DNA of 64,000 nt from Actinophytocola oryzae (GCF_004364325.1 NZ_SOCP01000008.1:396044-460043), one strand, 5' to 3'. Positions 1 to 11,230 are shown, numbered from the stretch's first letter. A program made the numbers and translations. The notes: a model not told the origin generated them from the letters alone.

Positions 1-2
1 CG

Positions 3-284
3 CACACCAACACCGACCCGATCTTCAGCGAGGCCAACACCACGCTCACGCGGGTGAACACCCAGCTGGAGCGGGTCGACGGCATCACGGCCAACACCCA
101 GGCGGTGACCGGCAACGTCTCGGCCCTGACCTCGGTGTTCACCGCCACGCTCGGCGGCCCGCTCGTCAAGGCCGCTGCCTTCTCCTACGGCGTCAACAAG
201 GCGCTCAAGGCCCGTCGCAAGGCCAAGGCGGAGGCCGAGGGCAAGCACGCCCGGCGCGGCCGACGTGCCGGAGCCAAGTCATGA
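3..284 (+). CDS. DUF948-family protein, C-terminal part
   Basis: The reading frame is open from the left edge of the window, so the true start lies outside; a GTG at 54 is internal to the frame and probably not the start. The visible part (93 residues) has an amphipathic stretch rich in Thr, Asn and Val, then a hydrophobic patch with LGGPLVKAAAF, and a very basic tail. That fits the C-terminus of the small membrane-anchored DUF948 proteins commonly found upstream of alaS in actinobacteria. The stop overlaps the next start as ATGA, so the two genes are coupled. Function is unknown; the family assignment rests on tail features and gene order. Confidence 0.7.
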   Translation, partial: HTNTDPIFSEANTTLTRVNTQLERVDGITANTQAVTGNVSALTSVFTATLGGPLVKAAAFSYGVNKALKARRKAKAEAEGKHARRGRRAGAKS

Positions 285-607
285 GGCGCATTTTTTGGCT
301 TGGGGTCGGCGTGGCCGCTGGCGTAGCGTTGTCACGGAAAGCCAGGCAGACGGCTCATCAGGCCACCCCCGCGGGCATCGCGGGTAACCTGGGTGACGCG
401 ATCAGTGAGCTCGCGGGTGCGATCGGCTCGTTCGGTGCCGACGTCCGCGCGGGCATGGAGGAACGGGAAGACGAGTTGTCCGAGGTTGTGGAGCAGCGGT
501 CCGGGGTCAGCCCCGTGGCGCGGCGTGCCCTCGGCGCCAGTGACGAGGGCCGTGGCCGGCGTGCGAGCCGGCCCGCCGACGCGCGAGCTCGCAGGGCGGG
601 CAGCTGA
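281..607 (+). CDS. DUF6167-like small membrane-associated protein
   Basis: A 108-residue protein beginning with a short hydrophobic segment (IFWLGVGVAAGVAL, residues 4-17) followed by basic residues, then an Ala/Gly-rich helical middle containing ADVRAGMEEREDEL near residue 57, and a basic Arg/Ala-rich tail. The length, the single N-terminal membrane helix and the position between a DUF948 gene and alaS match the actinobacterial DUF6167 family, whose function is not known. It starts inside the preceding stop codon (ATGA). The low-complexity tail is typical of the family and need not indicate a frameshift. Confidence 0.75.
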   Translation: MRRIFWLGVGVAAGVALSRKARQTAHQATPAGIAGNLGDAISELAGAIGSFGADVRAGMEEREDELSEVVEQRSGVSPVARRALGASDEGRGRRASRPADARARRAGS

Positions 608-677
608 GCAGCGTCCGTGGCGCCGCCCTGTCCGCCGTGCCGGACCCTCGCACCTTCTCGACACCAAGGACCCGACC

Positions 678-3343
<2,666 letters not shown>

Positions 3344-3347
<4 letters not shown>

Positions 3348-3853
3348 GAGAGCCTGACAGGCCGGGCACCGGTGATCCGGGGCCCGGCCGCAGGCTGGGC
3401 GTTGATGTTGGATCCGTACGGGTTGGGGTCGCAGTGAGTGATCCGGCTCCCTTCCTCGCGACGCCTTTGGTTACGCTGTCCCGCGACGAAAGCTGGGACA
3501 GCGACCTCGATCGGCTGACCGAGCTCGTCACCGAGTACGAGGTGGTCGAAGTGGTGGTTGGTTTACCGAGGACGTTGTCGGGACAGCACGGCAAGGCCGC
3601 GTCCATCGCCTCGTCCTACGCACGGAAGCTGGCGCGGCGCGTGCGCCCGGTTCCGGTACGGCTGTCGGACGAGCGGTTCACGACGGTCGCCGCCAACAGA
3701 ATGCTCATGGAACGCGGTATGCGGGGGGAGAAACGACGGACGGTGGTCGACCAGGCCGCCGCCGTCGAGATCCTGCAGGCCTGGCTGGACGCGCGGCAGG
3801 GTCTGCGGGAGACGCGGGAACACCTGACCCCACCGGAGGCACCGCAGTCATGA
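3344..3853 (+). CDS. ruvX: putative Holliday junction resolvase / pre-16S rRNA nuclease RuvX (YqgF)
   Basis: A 169-residue RNase H-fold nuclease. The first catalytic Asp lies in LGVDVGSVRVGVAVSD (D21), VVGLPRTLSG forms the second core strand near residue 72, and the DERFTT motif near 107 is the family signature. The family was first proposed to resolve Holliday junctions and is now mainly linked to maturation of the 16S rRNA 5' end. The alaS-ruvX-mltG-aroE order is highly conserved in actinobacteria. ATG overlaps the alaS stop (ATGA), and its own stop overlaps the mltG start in the same way. Confidence 0.93.
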
Positions 3854-5079
3854 CCTATCACGACGACGACCTCGACCTGTTCGCCGACGAGGCCCGCACC
3901 GAACGTGTGCGTCCCGTGCGGCGAACCGAGGCCAAGCGACACGCACCGCCGCCCCGCAAGAAGAAGCGCCGCGTCGGCCTGTGGCTGGGCATGGTCGTGG
4001 TGCTCGCCCTGATCGCGGGTGGCGGGTACTACGGCTACAAGCAGCTCACCGGCATCGGCGACTACGACGACTACACCGGTCAGGGCACCGAGGACGTCGT
4101 CATCCAGGTCAAGGGCGGCGAGTCGACCGGCGACATCGCGACCACCCTGACCGACGCGGGCGTGGTGGCGAGCACCAGGGCGTTCATCACGGCCTCCGAG
4201 TCCAACGCCAAGGTGCGCGGCGTGCAGCCGGGCTACTACGTGATGAAGAAGAAGTCCTCCGGCGCGAAGGCGGTCGACCAGATCGTCGACCCCAAGGCGC
4301 GGGTCGGGCAGCTGGAGGTCCGGGGTGGTGCGCAGCTGCAGAACATCGCCCAGGGGAACGGGGTGGTCGACGGCATCATCGCGAAGCTCGCCAAGGCGTC
4401 GTGTGCCGAGATCAACGGCAAGAGCACGTGCGTGGCCCCCGAGCAGCTGGCCGAGGTCGCCAACACCGCGGACCTGGCCAAGCTGGGCGTGCCGGAGTGG
4501 GCGGTCCCGAGTGCGGCCAAGGCCGAGCCGCAGCGGCGGCTGGAGGGCCTGATCGTGCCGGGCGTCTACGACGTGAAGCCCGGCTCGCCCCCCGAGGATT
4601 TGTGGAAGCAGTTGTTAACCGAGTCGGCGGAGCAGCTCCAGGCGTGGAACATGCCGACTATCGCCGACGACACCGGCTACACCCCCTACGAGGTTCTCGT
4701 GATGGCTTCCCTGGTGGAGAAGGAAGCGATCACGAACGACTTCGGCAAGGTCTCCAGGGTGACCTACAACCGCCTGCACGAAGGCATGCGGCTCGAGTAC
4801 GACTCGACGATCAACTACGTGCTCGACCGTCCCGAGATCACCACGAACGAGTCGGACCGCGAGAAGGTCGGACCGTACAACACCTATGACAACACGGGCC
4901 TGCCGCCGACGCCGATCGGGTCCCCGAGCGGGGAGGCACTGAAGGCGGCCGCCGCTCCGGAGCCCGGTACGTGGCTGTACTTCGTGAAGTGCGAGAAGAA
5001 CGGCACGTCCTGCTTCGCGACCACGCACGAAGAGCACCTGGCGAACAGGGCGAGGGCCCAGGAGAACGGTGCCTACTGA
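3850..5079 (+). CDS. mltG: endolytic murein transglycosylase MltG
   Basis: Cleaves nascent peptidoglycan strands at the outer face of the membrane, releasing new chains. The 409-residue protein has an acidic then very basic cytoplasmic tail (residues 1-41), one membrane helix (about 42-60), a LysM-like subdomain (GGESTGDIATTL) and the YceG catalytic domain. SLVEKEA contains the expected catalytic Glu (about E290), followed by LEYDSTINYVL and the substrate-groove motif YNTYDNTGLPPTPIG. Length and motif order are normal. It overlaps ruvX by ATGA, and its 3' end overlaps aroE by 11 bases. Confidence 0.95.
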   Translation: MTYHDDDLDLFADEARTERVRPVRRTEAKRHAPPPRKKKRRVGLWLGMVVVLALIAGGGYYGYKQLTGIGDYDDYTGQGTEDVVIQVKGGESTGDIATTLTDAGVVASTRAFITASESNAKVRGVQPGYYVMKKKSSGAKAVDQIVDPKARVGQLEVRGGAQLQNIAQGNGVVDGIIAKLAKASCAEINGKSTCVAPEQLAEVANTADLAKLGVPEWAVPSAAKAEPQRRLEGLIVPGVYDVKPGSPPEDLWKQLLTESAEQLQAWNMPTIADDTGYTPYEVLVMASLVEKEAITNDFGKVSRVTYNRLHEGMRLEYDSTINYVLDRPEITTNESDREKVGPYNTYDNTGLPPTPIGSPSGEALKAAAAPEPGTWLYFVKCEKNGTSCFATTHEEHLANRARAQENGAY

Positions 5080-5920
5080 GCCTCGCCACGCTGCCGTAGT
5101 GGGCAAGCCGGTGGCACACTCGCTGTCCCCGGTACTGCACACGGCCGCCTACGAGGCCCTGGGCCTGAACTGGACGTACACGCGGTTGGAGGCGTCGGAG
5201 GCCGAGCTTCCGGCGCTGGTGGCGAACCTCGACGAGTCGTGGGTCGGCCTGTCGGTGACGATGCCCGGCAAACGCGCGGCCCTGGAGGTGGCGACGACGA
5301 CCACCCCTCGCGCCAGGGCGGTCGGCGCGGCGAACACGCTGGTCAGGACTGCGGACGGCTGGGCGGCGGACTGCACGGACGTCGACGGCGTGACCGGTGC
5401 GCTGCGGGCCGTCGGGTACGTCCCCGGCCCGGAGGGCGTCGTGTTGGGCGCTGGTGGCACGGCGTGTGCGGCGCTGGCCGGGCTGGCGGCGCTGGGCGTG
5501 TCCTCGGCCACGGTGGTCGTGCGTGACATGACGAGGGCGTCGGAGGCGGTGGCGTGCGCCTCGGCGGTCGGGCTGGCGGTCGAGGTCCTGGCGTGGGCGT
5601 CTGCGGACTTCACGGGGCTGGCGTCCTCGACGTCGGTGCTGGTGAACACGACCCCGCCCGCGGCCGTCCAGGAGCTGGTACCCGCGCTGTCACTGGCCCC
5701 GTGCGTGCTGGACGTGATCTACCACCCGTGGCCGACCCCACTGGCGGCGTCGGTGGCCGACCGAGGCGGGGTGCTGGCGACAGGCCTGGACATGTTGCTG
5801 CACCAGGCATTCGGCCAGGTCGCACAGTTCACCGGCCGCGAACCCCCACGTGAGGCCATGCGTGAGGCGCTGCGGACGAACACGGGTGGACTCCTGCCGC
5901 TGCCGCTCCAGTCTGGTTGA
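5069..5920 (+). CDS. aroE: shikimate dehydrogenase (NADP+)
   Basis: Reduces 3-dehydroshikimate to shikimate, step 4 of the chorismate pathway. The 283-residue protein shows the shikimate-binding HSLSP motif near residue 15, the catalytic-Lys loop VTMPGKRAA (about K65), a substrate Asn in AANTLVR and an Asp in TDVDG. The nucleotide-binding glycine loop is LGAGGTACAAL (about residue 127). GTG at 5069 lies inside the mltG tail, so translation is coupled. The rest of the pathway (aroC-K-B-Q) resumes about 2.4 kb downstream, after a GrpB relic, a peptidase gene, a reverse-strand gene and an IS relic, suggesting the aro region has been interrupted. Confidence 0.94.
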   Translation: MPTEPRHAAVVGKPVAHSLSPVLHTAAYEALGLNWTYTRLEASEAELPALVANLDESWVGLSVTMPGKRAALEVATTTTPRARAVGAANTLVRTADGWAADCTDVDGVTGALRAVGYVPGPEGVVLGAGGTACAALAGLAALGVSSATVVVRDMTRASEAVACASAVGLAVEVLAWASADFTGLASSTSVLVNTTPPAAVQELVPALSLAPCVLDVIYHPWPTPLAASVADRGGVLATGLDMLLHQAFGQVAQFTGREPPREAMREALRTNTGGLLPLPLQSG

Positions 5921-5923
5921 CGT

Positions 5924-6106
5924 GAGCCGGACTGGTACGAGCACTGCATGCTGGGACTTCGTGACCGGCTGCGCACCAACGAGGCGGACCGGAACCGTTA
6001 CGCGGCGGTGAAACGCGAACTGTCCAAGAAGGAATGGCGCCACGTGCAGGACTACGGCGACGCGACCACGGTGGTCACGGACATCCTGACACGTGCCCTT
6101 CCCTGA
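5924..6106 (+). pseudogene. GrpB-family C-terminal fragment
   Basis: Immediately after the aroE stop, and in the same reading frame, 60 codons read as the C-terminal end of a GrpB / CoaE-associated domain: LRDRLRTNEADRNRYAAVK, then KREL, KEWRHVQDYGDAT and a final ILTRALP. This pattern (short downstream helix, Lys-rich centre, YxxAK/T-like end) is typical of GrpB proteins, which are normally about 170 residues. There is no plausible start codon or N-terminal two-thirds here; the nearest in-frame ATG (5948 region) would leave about 50 residues. It is best read as a deletion remnant fused behind aroE. Confidence 0.6.
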
Positions 6107-6180
6107 CTTTCCCGTACGAGAGTCCCATTCGCTCGCCCTCCGCCTTGCCCCTCCCGGTCTCCCCACCCGATCCTTGACCC

Positions 6181-6819
6181 ATGAACACCTCACTCCTCCT
6201 CGCAAGCGCAGGCGCCACAACAGGTACGTGTGGCCAACTCCTACTGACACGCCTCTCCCGTGGCGCATCCGTCCACAAAGGATGGTGTGCACTGGGTGTG
6301 GCGCTCCTCTGGGCCCTGGTGGGCTGGCGAGCAGCGGCAGGCCACCTCCCGTGGTGGTGGCTGCCAGTCCCACTCCTGGTGGGCTGGCTGGCGGTGATGT
6401 TGACGGTGGTGGACCTCAGACACCGCCGCCTACCGAACGCACTGACACTGCCGGCCTACCCGGCAACCGCGGCGACGATGACAATGGCGACGACTCAGGG
6501 AGGTCACCAGATCGCCCAAGGTGCACTGCTGGGCGCGGTAACCCTGGGCGGCGCGTACCTGGCAGCACACACTCTCTCCCCACAGGCGATGGGCGCAGGC
6601 GACGTCAAACTGTCCGGCACCCAGGGCGCGGTGATGGGCGCGGTGGGCCTACCGGCACTGATCGTGGGCACAACCCTGGCCGCGTTACTGACCCTGCTCC
6701 TGAACGCGACGGCCCCACGCCGCACACGCGACCGATGGCGCTCCGGCGTCCCACACGGCCCGGCCTTACTGGCGGCAACCTACGTAGTGGCAACGTTCCC
6801 GACCATACAGCCGCCGTAG
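6181..6819 (+). CDS. A24 family prepilin peptidase
   Basis: A polytopic aspartyl protease of the TadV/CpaA/PilD type, which cleaves the leader of type IV pilin-like proteins at the membrane. The 212-residue protein is almost entirely hydrophobic helices. Its two catalytic aspartates are in VVDLRHRRLPN (about D82) and in MGAGDVKL (about D144). The N-terminal methylase part with paired CxxC of full PilD is absent, as in the short Tad-type enzymes. No pilin, ATPase or tadC-like gene lies nearby, so its substrate is not visible here. It is convergent with the following gene. Confidence 0.85.
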   Translation: MNTSLLLASAGATTGTCGQLLLTRLSRGASVHKGWCALGVALLWALVGWRAAAGHLPWWWLPVPLLVGWLAVMLTVVDLRHRRLPNALTLPAYPATAATMTMATTQGGHQIAQGALLGAVTLGGAYLAAHTLSPQAMGAGDVKLSGTQGAVMGAVGLPALIVGTTLAALLTLLLNATAPRRTRDRWRSGVPHGPALLAATYVVATFPTIQPP

Positions 6820-6877
6820 GAGCACGATTCGTCGGTGCGGCCAGGTGGCGACGCGCAGGTGACCCGGGCCGGGCTGC

Positions 6878-7735
6878 TCACCCGGTGACGTCCTCCGCCC
6901 AATGCCCTGGCCGGTGCTCCGGTCGACGCAGGTCGGCCAGCAGTCCGAAGTGGTCACTGAGCCAAACGCCGTCAACGGGATCGGTGAACAGCATGCGACA
7001 GTCCGCGACCTCCAGTGCAGGGCCGTAAGCCCCGCTCCGGACGAGGACGTGGTCGATCCGACGCCCTCGTTCCGACGGCAGCTGCCCAGCCCGAACCAGC
7101 GGATTGCGAGGGCTGAACGTGTGGCCTGGACGGTCCCCGTGCACGGCCGCCCAGGCGTCCTCGTACCGCACGCTGAACCCGTCCAACGACTGCTTGCCGG
7201 TCAGAAACCGAACACTGGCGGCGTCCGTAGCCGCGTTGAGATCTCCAAGGAGGACAACAGGAAGCTCGTCCCGGTCGGCAGCCAGCTCCTCGACGAAACG
7301 AGCCGTGGCGACGGCCTGGCGCTCCCTCGCGTGCTCGAAGGGAAGCTCGAACGTCCCACGGTGATGCACGACGAGAACCGAGCCGATCGGTTGCGGCGCC
7401 AACACTTCAACGGCCACCGCGGTCGCCCTGACCGCCTGTGGCCCCTCACCCGAAACCGGCACGTCGAGCGCATGGACCGCCGCGACGGGCAACCGAGTCG
7501 CAAGACACTCCCCAGCTCCAGCAGACGAACCACCTGGAAGGTCGACGACCGTGAACTCCGACCCGAGCAACTCGGCAACCTGGTCCGAGTCAGCCCCGCG
7601 CGTCACCTCCTGCAAGGCGACGATGTCCGCACCGAGCCCGGGAAAGACCCGACGCATGATCCGGTGCCGAGCCGGTCCGTCAGCCTCGGCAATGGTGAGC
7701 ACGTTGTACGTGACCACACGAAGGATGTCCGACAT
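6878..7735 (-). CDS. endonuclease/exonuclease/phosphatase family protein
   Basis: A 285-residue member of the metal-dependent EEP (DNase I-like) superfamily, which cleaves phosphodiester or phosphomonoester bonds in DNA, RNA or lipids. The landmarks occur in order: VVTYNVL near residue 7, IVALQEV near 40 (metal-binding Glu), LLGDLNA near 176 (Asp-x-Asn), RIDHVLV near 241, and the terminal WLSDHFGL with the catalytic Asp-His pair. The frame is open further upstream, to 7972, but that part is the shadow of an IS relic; ATG 7735 starts right before the fold. No signal peptide is seen. Substrate unknown. Confidence 0.88.
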   Translation of the reverse strand: MSDILRVVTYNVLTIAEADGPARHRIMRRVFPGLGADIVALQEVTRGADSDQVAELLGSEFTVVDLPGGSSAGAGECLATRLPVAAVHALDVPVSGEGPQAVRATAVAVEVLAPQPIGSVLVVHHRGTFELPFEHARERQAVATARFVEELAADRDELPVVLLGDLNAATDAASVRFLTGKQSLDGFSVRYEDAWAAVHGDRPGHTFSPRNPLVRAGQLPSERGRRIDHVLVRSGAYGPALEVADCRMLFTDPVDGVWLSDHFGLLADLRRPEHRPGHWAEDVTG

Positions 7736-7914
7736 CCGGCGAGGATGCCACGTCCCGGCACGATTCGCGGGACCAACGACGCCGGTCGCTGATCCAGCGC
7801 CCGGTCCAGGGTCCACGCACGAGATCGCGGTGCGGCGGCGGGTGAGGAGGTGTTGGTGACGGCCGACGCCGTCGCCCTCGTGCCCTGGCCCGGAATACGC
7901 GCCGGCTGATGTCG

Positions 7915-8300
7915 GGCGGCGTGGGTCTCGTTCAGGGCGTGGACGCCGGTAATCCGGGGGAGCGGGCGGCATCGGCGACGACGAAGGCGTCCCGGGCGTC
8001 GGCCTTCACACGATCGGGTAGAGGTGGCGATGCGGCATCGTCAGCTCAGGTATGTGAGCAACGTGCTGGCCGGGGCCGCGGCGACCGGCGACGCGGCGAT
8101 CGTCTCGGGCTGGTCAACGACCATCGGCAGCGGTCCGTGCGCGGCGGGCTTGTCGGACAACGACCGCAGTCTCGGTTCGTTGTTGGGCAGGGGGCCGTCG
8201 TGCAGCCGGTGCCGGTCGGGTCCAGGCCAACGGCGTGGCTCTGGCGCCGGTGGCGCTCGCCGCTCGAGGCGGATGGGGCACCTGCCGGCGTCGCCGGCCG
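7915..8300 (-). pseudogene. decayed IS110-family transposase fragment
   Basis: Reading the reverse strand, blocks typical of the IS110 DEDD domain appear in order but in different frames and broken by stops. MVVDQPETIAASPVA (about 8125-8080) matches the family's VVDQPATIGALP block. MPHRHLYPIV follows near 8035, and VKADARDAFVVADAARS (8009-7960) matches the conserved KTDxRDAFVIADAAR block, ending in a stop near 7932. No intact frame, N-terminus or C-terminal Tnp20 domain is present. The stretch 7736-7914 and the remainder to aroC hold nothing else that I can identify. This relic occupies the gap between the gene at 6878-7735 and aroC. Confidence 0.6.
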
Positions 8301-8365
8301 GGTCACCAGCCCGGCCCTAGGTAACCGCTGATCGGAGCTTTAGGAGGACATGACAGGATCGACAG

Positions 8366-9547
8366 GTGCTGCGTTGGATCACCGCTGGAGAGTCACACGG
8401 GCCTGCTTTGGTAGCCGTGCTGGAGGGCATGGTCGCCGGGGTCGAGGTCACGACCGACGACCTCGCGAAGCAGCTTGCCCGGCGACGTCTCGGGCTCGGG
8501 CGTAGCCCGAGGATGGGCTTCGAGACCGACCGGGTCGAGTTTCTCGGCGGGGTGCGTCACGGGCTGACCCAGGGCGGCCCTGTCGCGGTGCGGATCGACA
8601 ACGCCGAGTGGCCCAAGTGGGAGAAGGTCATGTCCGCGGACCCCGTGGACCCCGACGAGCTGGCCAACCTCGCCCGCAACGAGCCGCTGACCCGGCCGCG
8701 GCCCGGCCACGCCGACCTCGCCGGCATGCAGAAGTTCGGCTTCGACGACGCGCGGCCGGTGCTCGAACGCTCCAGTGCGCGGGAGACCGCCGCCAGGACC
8801 GCGCTCGGCACGGTCGCCCGTGGCTTCCTGCGACAGCTGCTCGACGTGGAGATCGTGAGCCACGTCGTCTCCATCGGCGCGGCCGAGGCACCCGACGGGC
8901 CGCCGCCGGGGCCCGACGACCTCGACACGGTCGACGCCAGCCCCGTGCGGGCGTTCGACCCCGCGGGCACCGAGGCCATGGTCGCCGAGGTCGAGGCCGT
9001 CAAGGAGGCAGGCGACACCGTCGGCGGCGTCATCGAGATCCTCGCCTACGGGCTCCCGCCGGGGCTCGGTTCGCACGTGCACTGGGACCGTCGGCTCGAC
9101 GCGCGTCTCGCCGCCGCCCTGATGGGTGTCCAGGCGATGAAGGGTGTCGAGATCGGCGACGGGTTCACCACCGCGCGCCGCTGGGGGAGCAAGGCGCACG
9201 ACGAGATCGACCCCGCCAACCCCGGTGTCTCCCGGCGCACCAACCGCGCCGGTGGTCTCGAGGGTGGCATCACCAACGGCGAACCACTGCGGGCCCGGGT
9301 CGCGATGAAGCCGATCTCGACCGTCCCGCGTGCACTGTCGACCGTGGACACCAGGACGGGCGAACCGGCCGTCGCGATCCACCAGCGGTCGGACGTGTGT
9401 GCGGTGCCGCGTGCGGGCGTGGTCCTCGAGTCCGTCGTCGCGCTCGTGCTCGCCGAGGCCGCCCTGGAGAAGTTCGGCGGCGACTCCATCGGCGAGACCC
9501 GCCGCAACGCCGAGTCCTACCTCAAGGCACTTCAGGAGCGCTGGTGA
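8366..9547 (+). CDS. aroC: chorismate synthase
   Basis: Converts EPSP to chorismate using reduced FMN, the last common step to aromatic amino acids, folate and quinones. The 393-residue product opens with LRWITAGESHGPALV (signature 1) and carries RPGHADLAGMQKF (about residue 112), SARETAARTALG and the late GGLEGGITNG block (about residue 297), which contribute FMN and substrate contacts. GTG 8366 is chosen because it lies directly before the family N-terminus. A better Shine-Dalgarno at 8343 points at an ATG (8350) that is out of frame. Its stop overlaps aroK (GTGA). Confidence 0.96.
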   Translation: MLRWITAGESHGPALVAVLEGMVAGVEVTTDDLAKQLARRRLGLGRSPRMGFETDRVEFLGGVRHGLTQGGPVAVRIDNAEWPKWEKVMSADPVDPDELANLARNEPLTRPRPGHADLAGMQKFGFDDARPVLERSSARETAARTALGTVARGFLRQLLDVEIVSHVVSIGAAEAPDGPPPGPDDLDTVDASPVRAFDPAGTEAMVAEVEAVKEAGDTVGGVIEILAYGLPPGLGSHVHWDRRLDARLAAALMGVQAMKGVEIGDGFTTARRWGSKAHDEIDPANPGVSRRTNRAGGLEGGITNGEPLRARVAMKPISTVPRALSTVDTRTGEPAVAIHQRSDVCAVPRAGVVLESVVALVLAEAALEKFGGDSIGETRRNAESYLKALQERW

Positions 9548-10056
9548 CCGGGCCCGTGCTGATCCTCGTCGGACCGCCTGGATCCGGGAAGAGCACCGTC
9601 GGCCGCCTGGCCGCCGAACGCCTCGGCGTCGGGTTCCGTGACTTCGACGACGACCTCGAGCGTGCGCACGGCCTCCCCGCGGGAGAGCTCGTCGTGCAGC
9701 TGGGCCGTGAGAAGTTCCAGGAGTCGGAGCGCGAGCTGCTCGGGGACCTCCTCCCCAAGCACGACGGGGTCCTCGCGCTGGGCGGTGGCACCCCGACCGC
9801 ACCCGGCGTGCCCGAGCTGCTGAAGGGCCACCACGTGGTGTTCCTCGACGTGAACCTCGACCAGCTGCTGCGCCGCGAGGGCCTCGTGCCGCTGCACCCG
9901 TGGCTGCTGCCGAACCCCCGCGCCCACCTGCGTGAGCTGCTGAACACCCGCCGCCCCGTCTACACGGCGGTCGCGGCCACGACGATCCAGACCAGCGAGC
10001 GCACCCCGGACGACGTCCTGGCCGACGTGCTCGCGTCGATGCCCGCGGCAGGCTGA
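9544..10056 (+). CDS. aroK: shikimate kinase, divergent active site
   Basis: Phosphorylates shikimate with ATP in the cytoplasm. The 170-residue P-loop protein has Walker A GPPGSGKST (about residues 8-16), the substrate Asp in FRDFDDDL (matching D34 of the M. tuberculosis enzyme), the LGGGTP loop (about residue 80) and the R136-equivalent in NTRRPVY. An ungapped mental alignment, however, places Gln in KFQESE where the family has the shikimate-contacting Arg58, and Leu in LVPLHPW where the lid has Arg117. The gene starts at GTG inside the aroC stop and lies between aroC and aroB, so the role is not in serious doubt, but kinetics or specificity may differ. Confidence 0.9.
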   Translation: MTGPVLILVGPPGSGKSTVGRLAAERLGVGFRDFDDDLERAHGLPAGELVVQLGREKFQESERELLGDLLPKHDGVLALGGGTPTAPGVPELLKGHHVVFLDVNLDQLLRREGLVPLHPWLLPNPRAHLRELLNTRRPVYTAVAATTIQTSERTPDDVLADVLASMPAAG

Positions 10057-10144
10057 CCGGCTTCCCGGACGAACGCGACGCCCGGCCCCGGGACGTGCGG
10101 CGCGTGCCATGATTTTGCCTTCGGCTAGGTGGAGGAGTGTCGCC

Positions 10145-11230
10145 GTGGGAGCGGAGCCGGTCCGGATCAAGGTCGCGACCGATCGGGCTTATGACGTCGT
10201 CATCGGGCGTGGTCTCGGGGACGACGTCGTCGCCGCCGTGGCCGGATCGTCCACAGTGGCCGTCGTGCACCCACCCACGTTGGACACGCTCGCCGGAGCG
10301 ACCCTGGAGCGGTTGCGCGACAGCGGGGTGGACGCGCACCTGCTGACCGTGCCCGACGCCGAGGCGGGCAAGACCCTCGACGTCGCCGGACGCTGCTGGG
10401 ACGCCCTCGCCGCCATGGGGATGGACCGCGGCGGCACCGTCGTCGCGCTCGGGGGCGGTGCGGTCACCGACCTCGGGGGCTACGTCGCCGCCTCCTGGAT
10501 GCGCGGGGTCCGGCTGGTGAACGTGCCCACCACCCTCCTCGGGATGGTCGACGCCGCCGTCGGGGGCAAGACCGGGATCAACATCGGCGCGGGCAAGAAC
10601 CTCGTCGGTGCCTTCCACGAGCCCGGGACCGTCATCGTCGACCTCACCACCCTGCGCACCCTGCCCCGCGAGGAGCTCGTGCCCGGCATGGCCGAGGTGC
10701 TCAAGGGCGGCTTCATCGCCGACCCCGGGATCCTCGACCTGTTCGAGGCCGACCCCGCCGCCGCACTCGATCCGGACGGGGACGTCCTCGCCGAGCTGGT
10801 TCGCCGCAAGATCCAGGTCAAGGCCGACGTCGTCGCGGCCGACCTGCGGGAGTCGTCCCTGCGGGAGATCCTCAACTACGGCCACACGCTCGGCCACGCC
10901 ATCGAACGCCGCGAGCGGTACCGGTGGCGGCACGGGGCGGCGGTCAGCGTCGGGCTCGTCTTCGCCGCCGAGCTGGCCAGGGCCGCCGGACGGCTCGACG
11001 ACGCCACCGCCGACCGGCACCGTGCGGTGCTCGACGCCATCGGGCTGCCCACCACCTACGAGCCGGGTGCCCTCCCCGAGCTGGTCACGACCATGCTGGG
11101 GGACAAGAAGACCCGGGCGGGGCGGCTTCGCTTCGTCGTCCTCGACGGTCTGGCCAACCCGGGGCGGCTGGAGGATCCGGCGCCGGAGCTGCTCGCCGCG
11201 GCCTACGACAGGATCAGCTCGCCGAGCTGA
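10145..11230 (+). CDS. aroB: 3-dehydroquinate synthase
   Basis: Cyclises DAHP to 3-dehydroquinate using NAD+ and a divalent metal. The 361-residue protein shows VALGGGAVTDLGGYVA (NAD loop, about residue 99), VGGKTGINIGAGKN (about 138), a metal-binding Glu in EVLKGGFI and the metal His in NYGHTLGHAIE (about residue 243). The start is GTG 10145: GGAGGAG at 10131-10137 sits at normal distance, whereas the frame's earlier ATG at 10109 has no ribosome site and adds residues outside the family. The 88-base gap after aroK makes this the only uncoupled junction in the aro block. Confidence 0.95.
   Translation: MGAEPVRIKVATDRAYDVVIGRGLGDDVVAAVAGSSTVAVVHPPTLDTLAGATLERLRDSGVDAHLLTVPDAEAGKTLDVAGRCWDALAAMGMDRGGTVVALGGGAVTDLGGYVAASWMRGVRLVNVPTTLLGMVDAAVGGKTGINIGAGKNLVGAFHEPGTVIVDLTTLRTLPREELVPGMAEVLKGGFIADPGILDLFEADPAAALDPDGDVLAELVRRKIQVKADVVAADLRESSLREILNYGHTLGHAIERRERYRWRHGAAVSVGLVFAAELARAAGRLDDATADRHRAVLDAIGLPTTYEPGALPELVTTMLGDKKTRAGRLRFVVLDGLANPGRLEDPAPELLAAAYDRISSPS

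Noticed and set aside
393..677. A long N-terminal extension of AlaRS in an open frame
   Set aside because: It overlaps the DUF6167 gene in another frame and has no family match; the synthetase N-terminus starts at 678.
8350..8365. ATG with a good ribosome site as aroC start
   Set aside because: It is in a different frame from chorismate synthase and its frame stops early; GTG 8366 fits the family start.
8393..11020. An 875-codon reverse-strand frame over aroC-aroB
   Set aside because: Antisense shadow of three intact shikimate genes; no recognisable motif.
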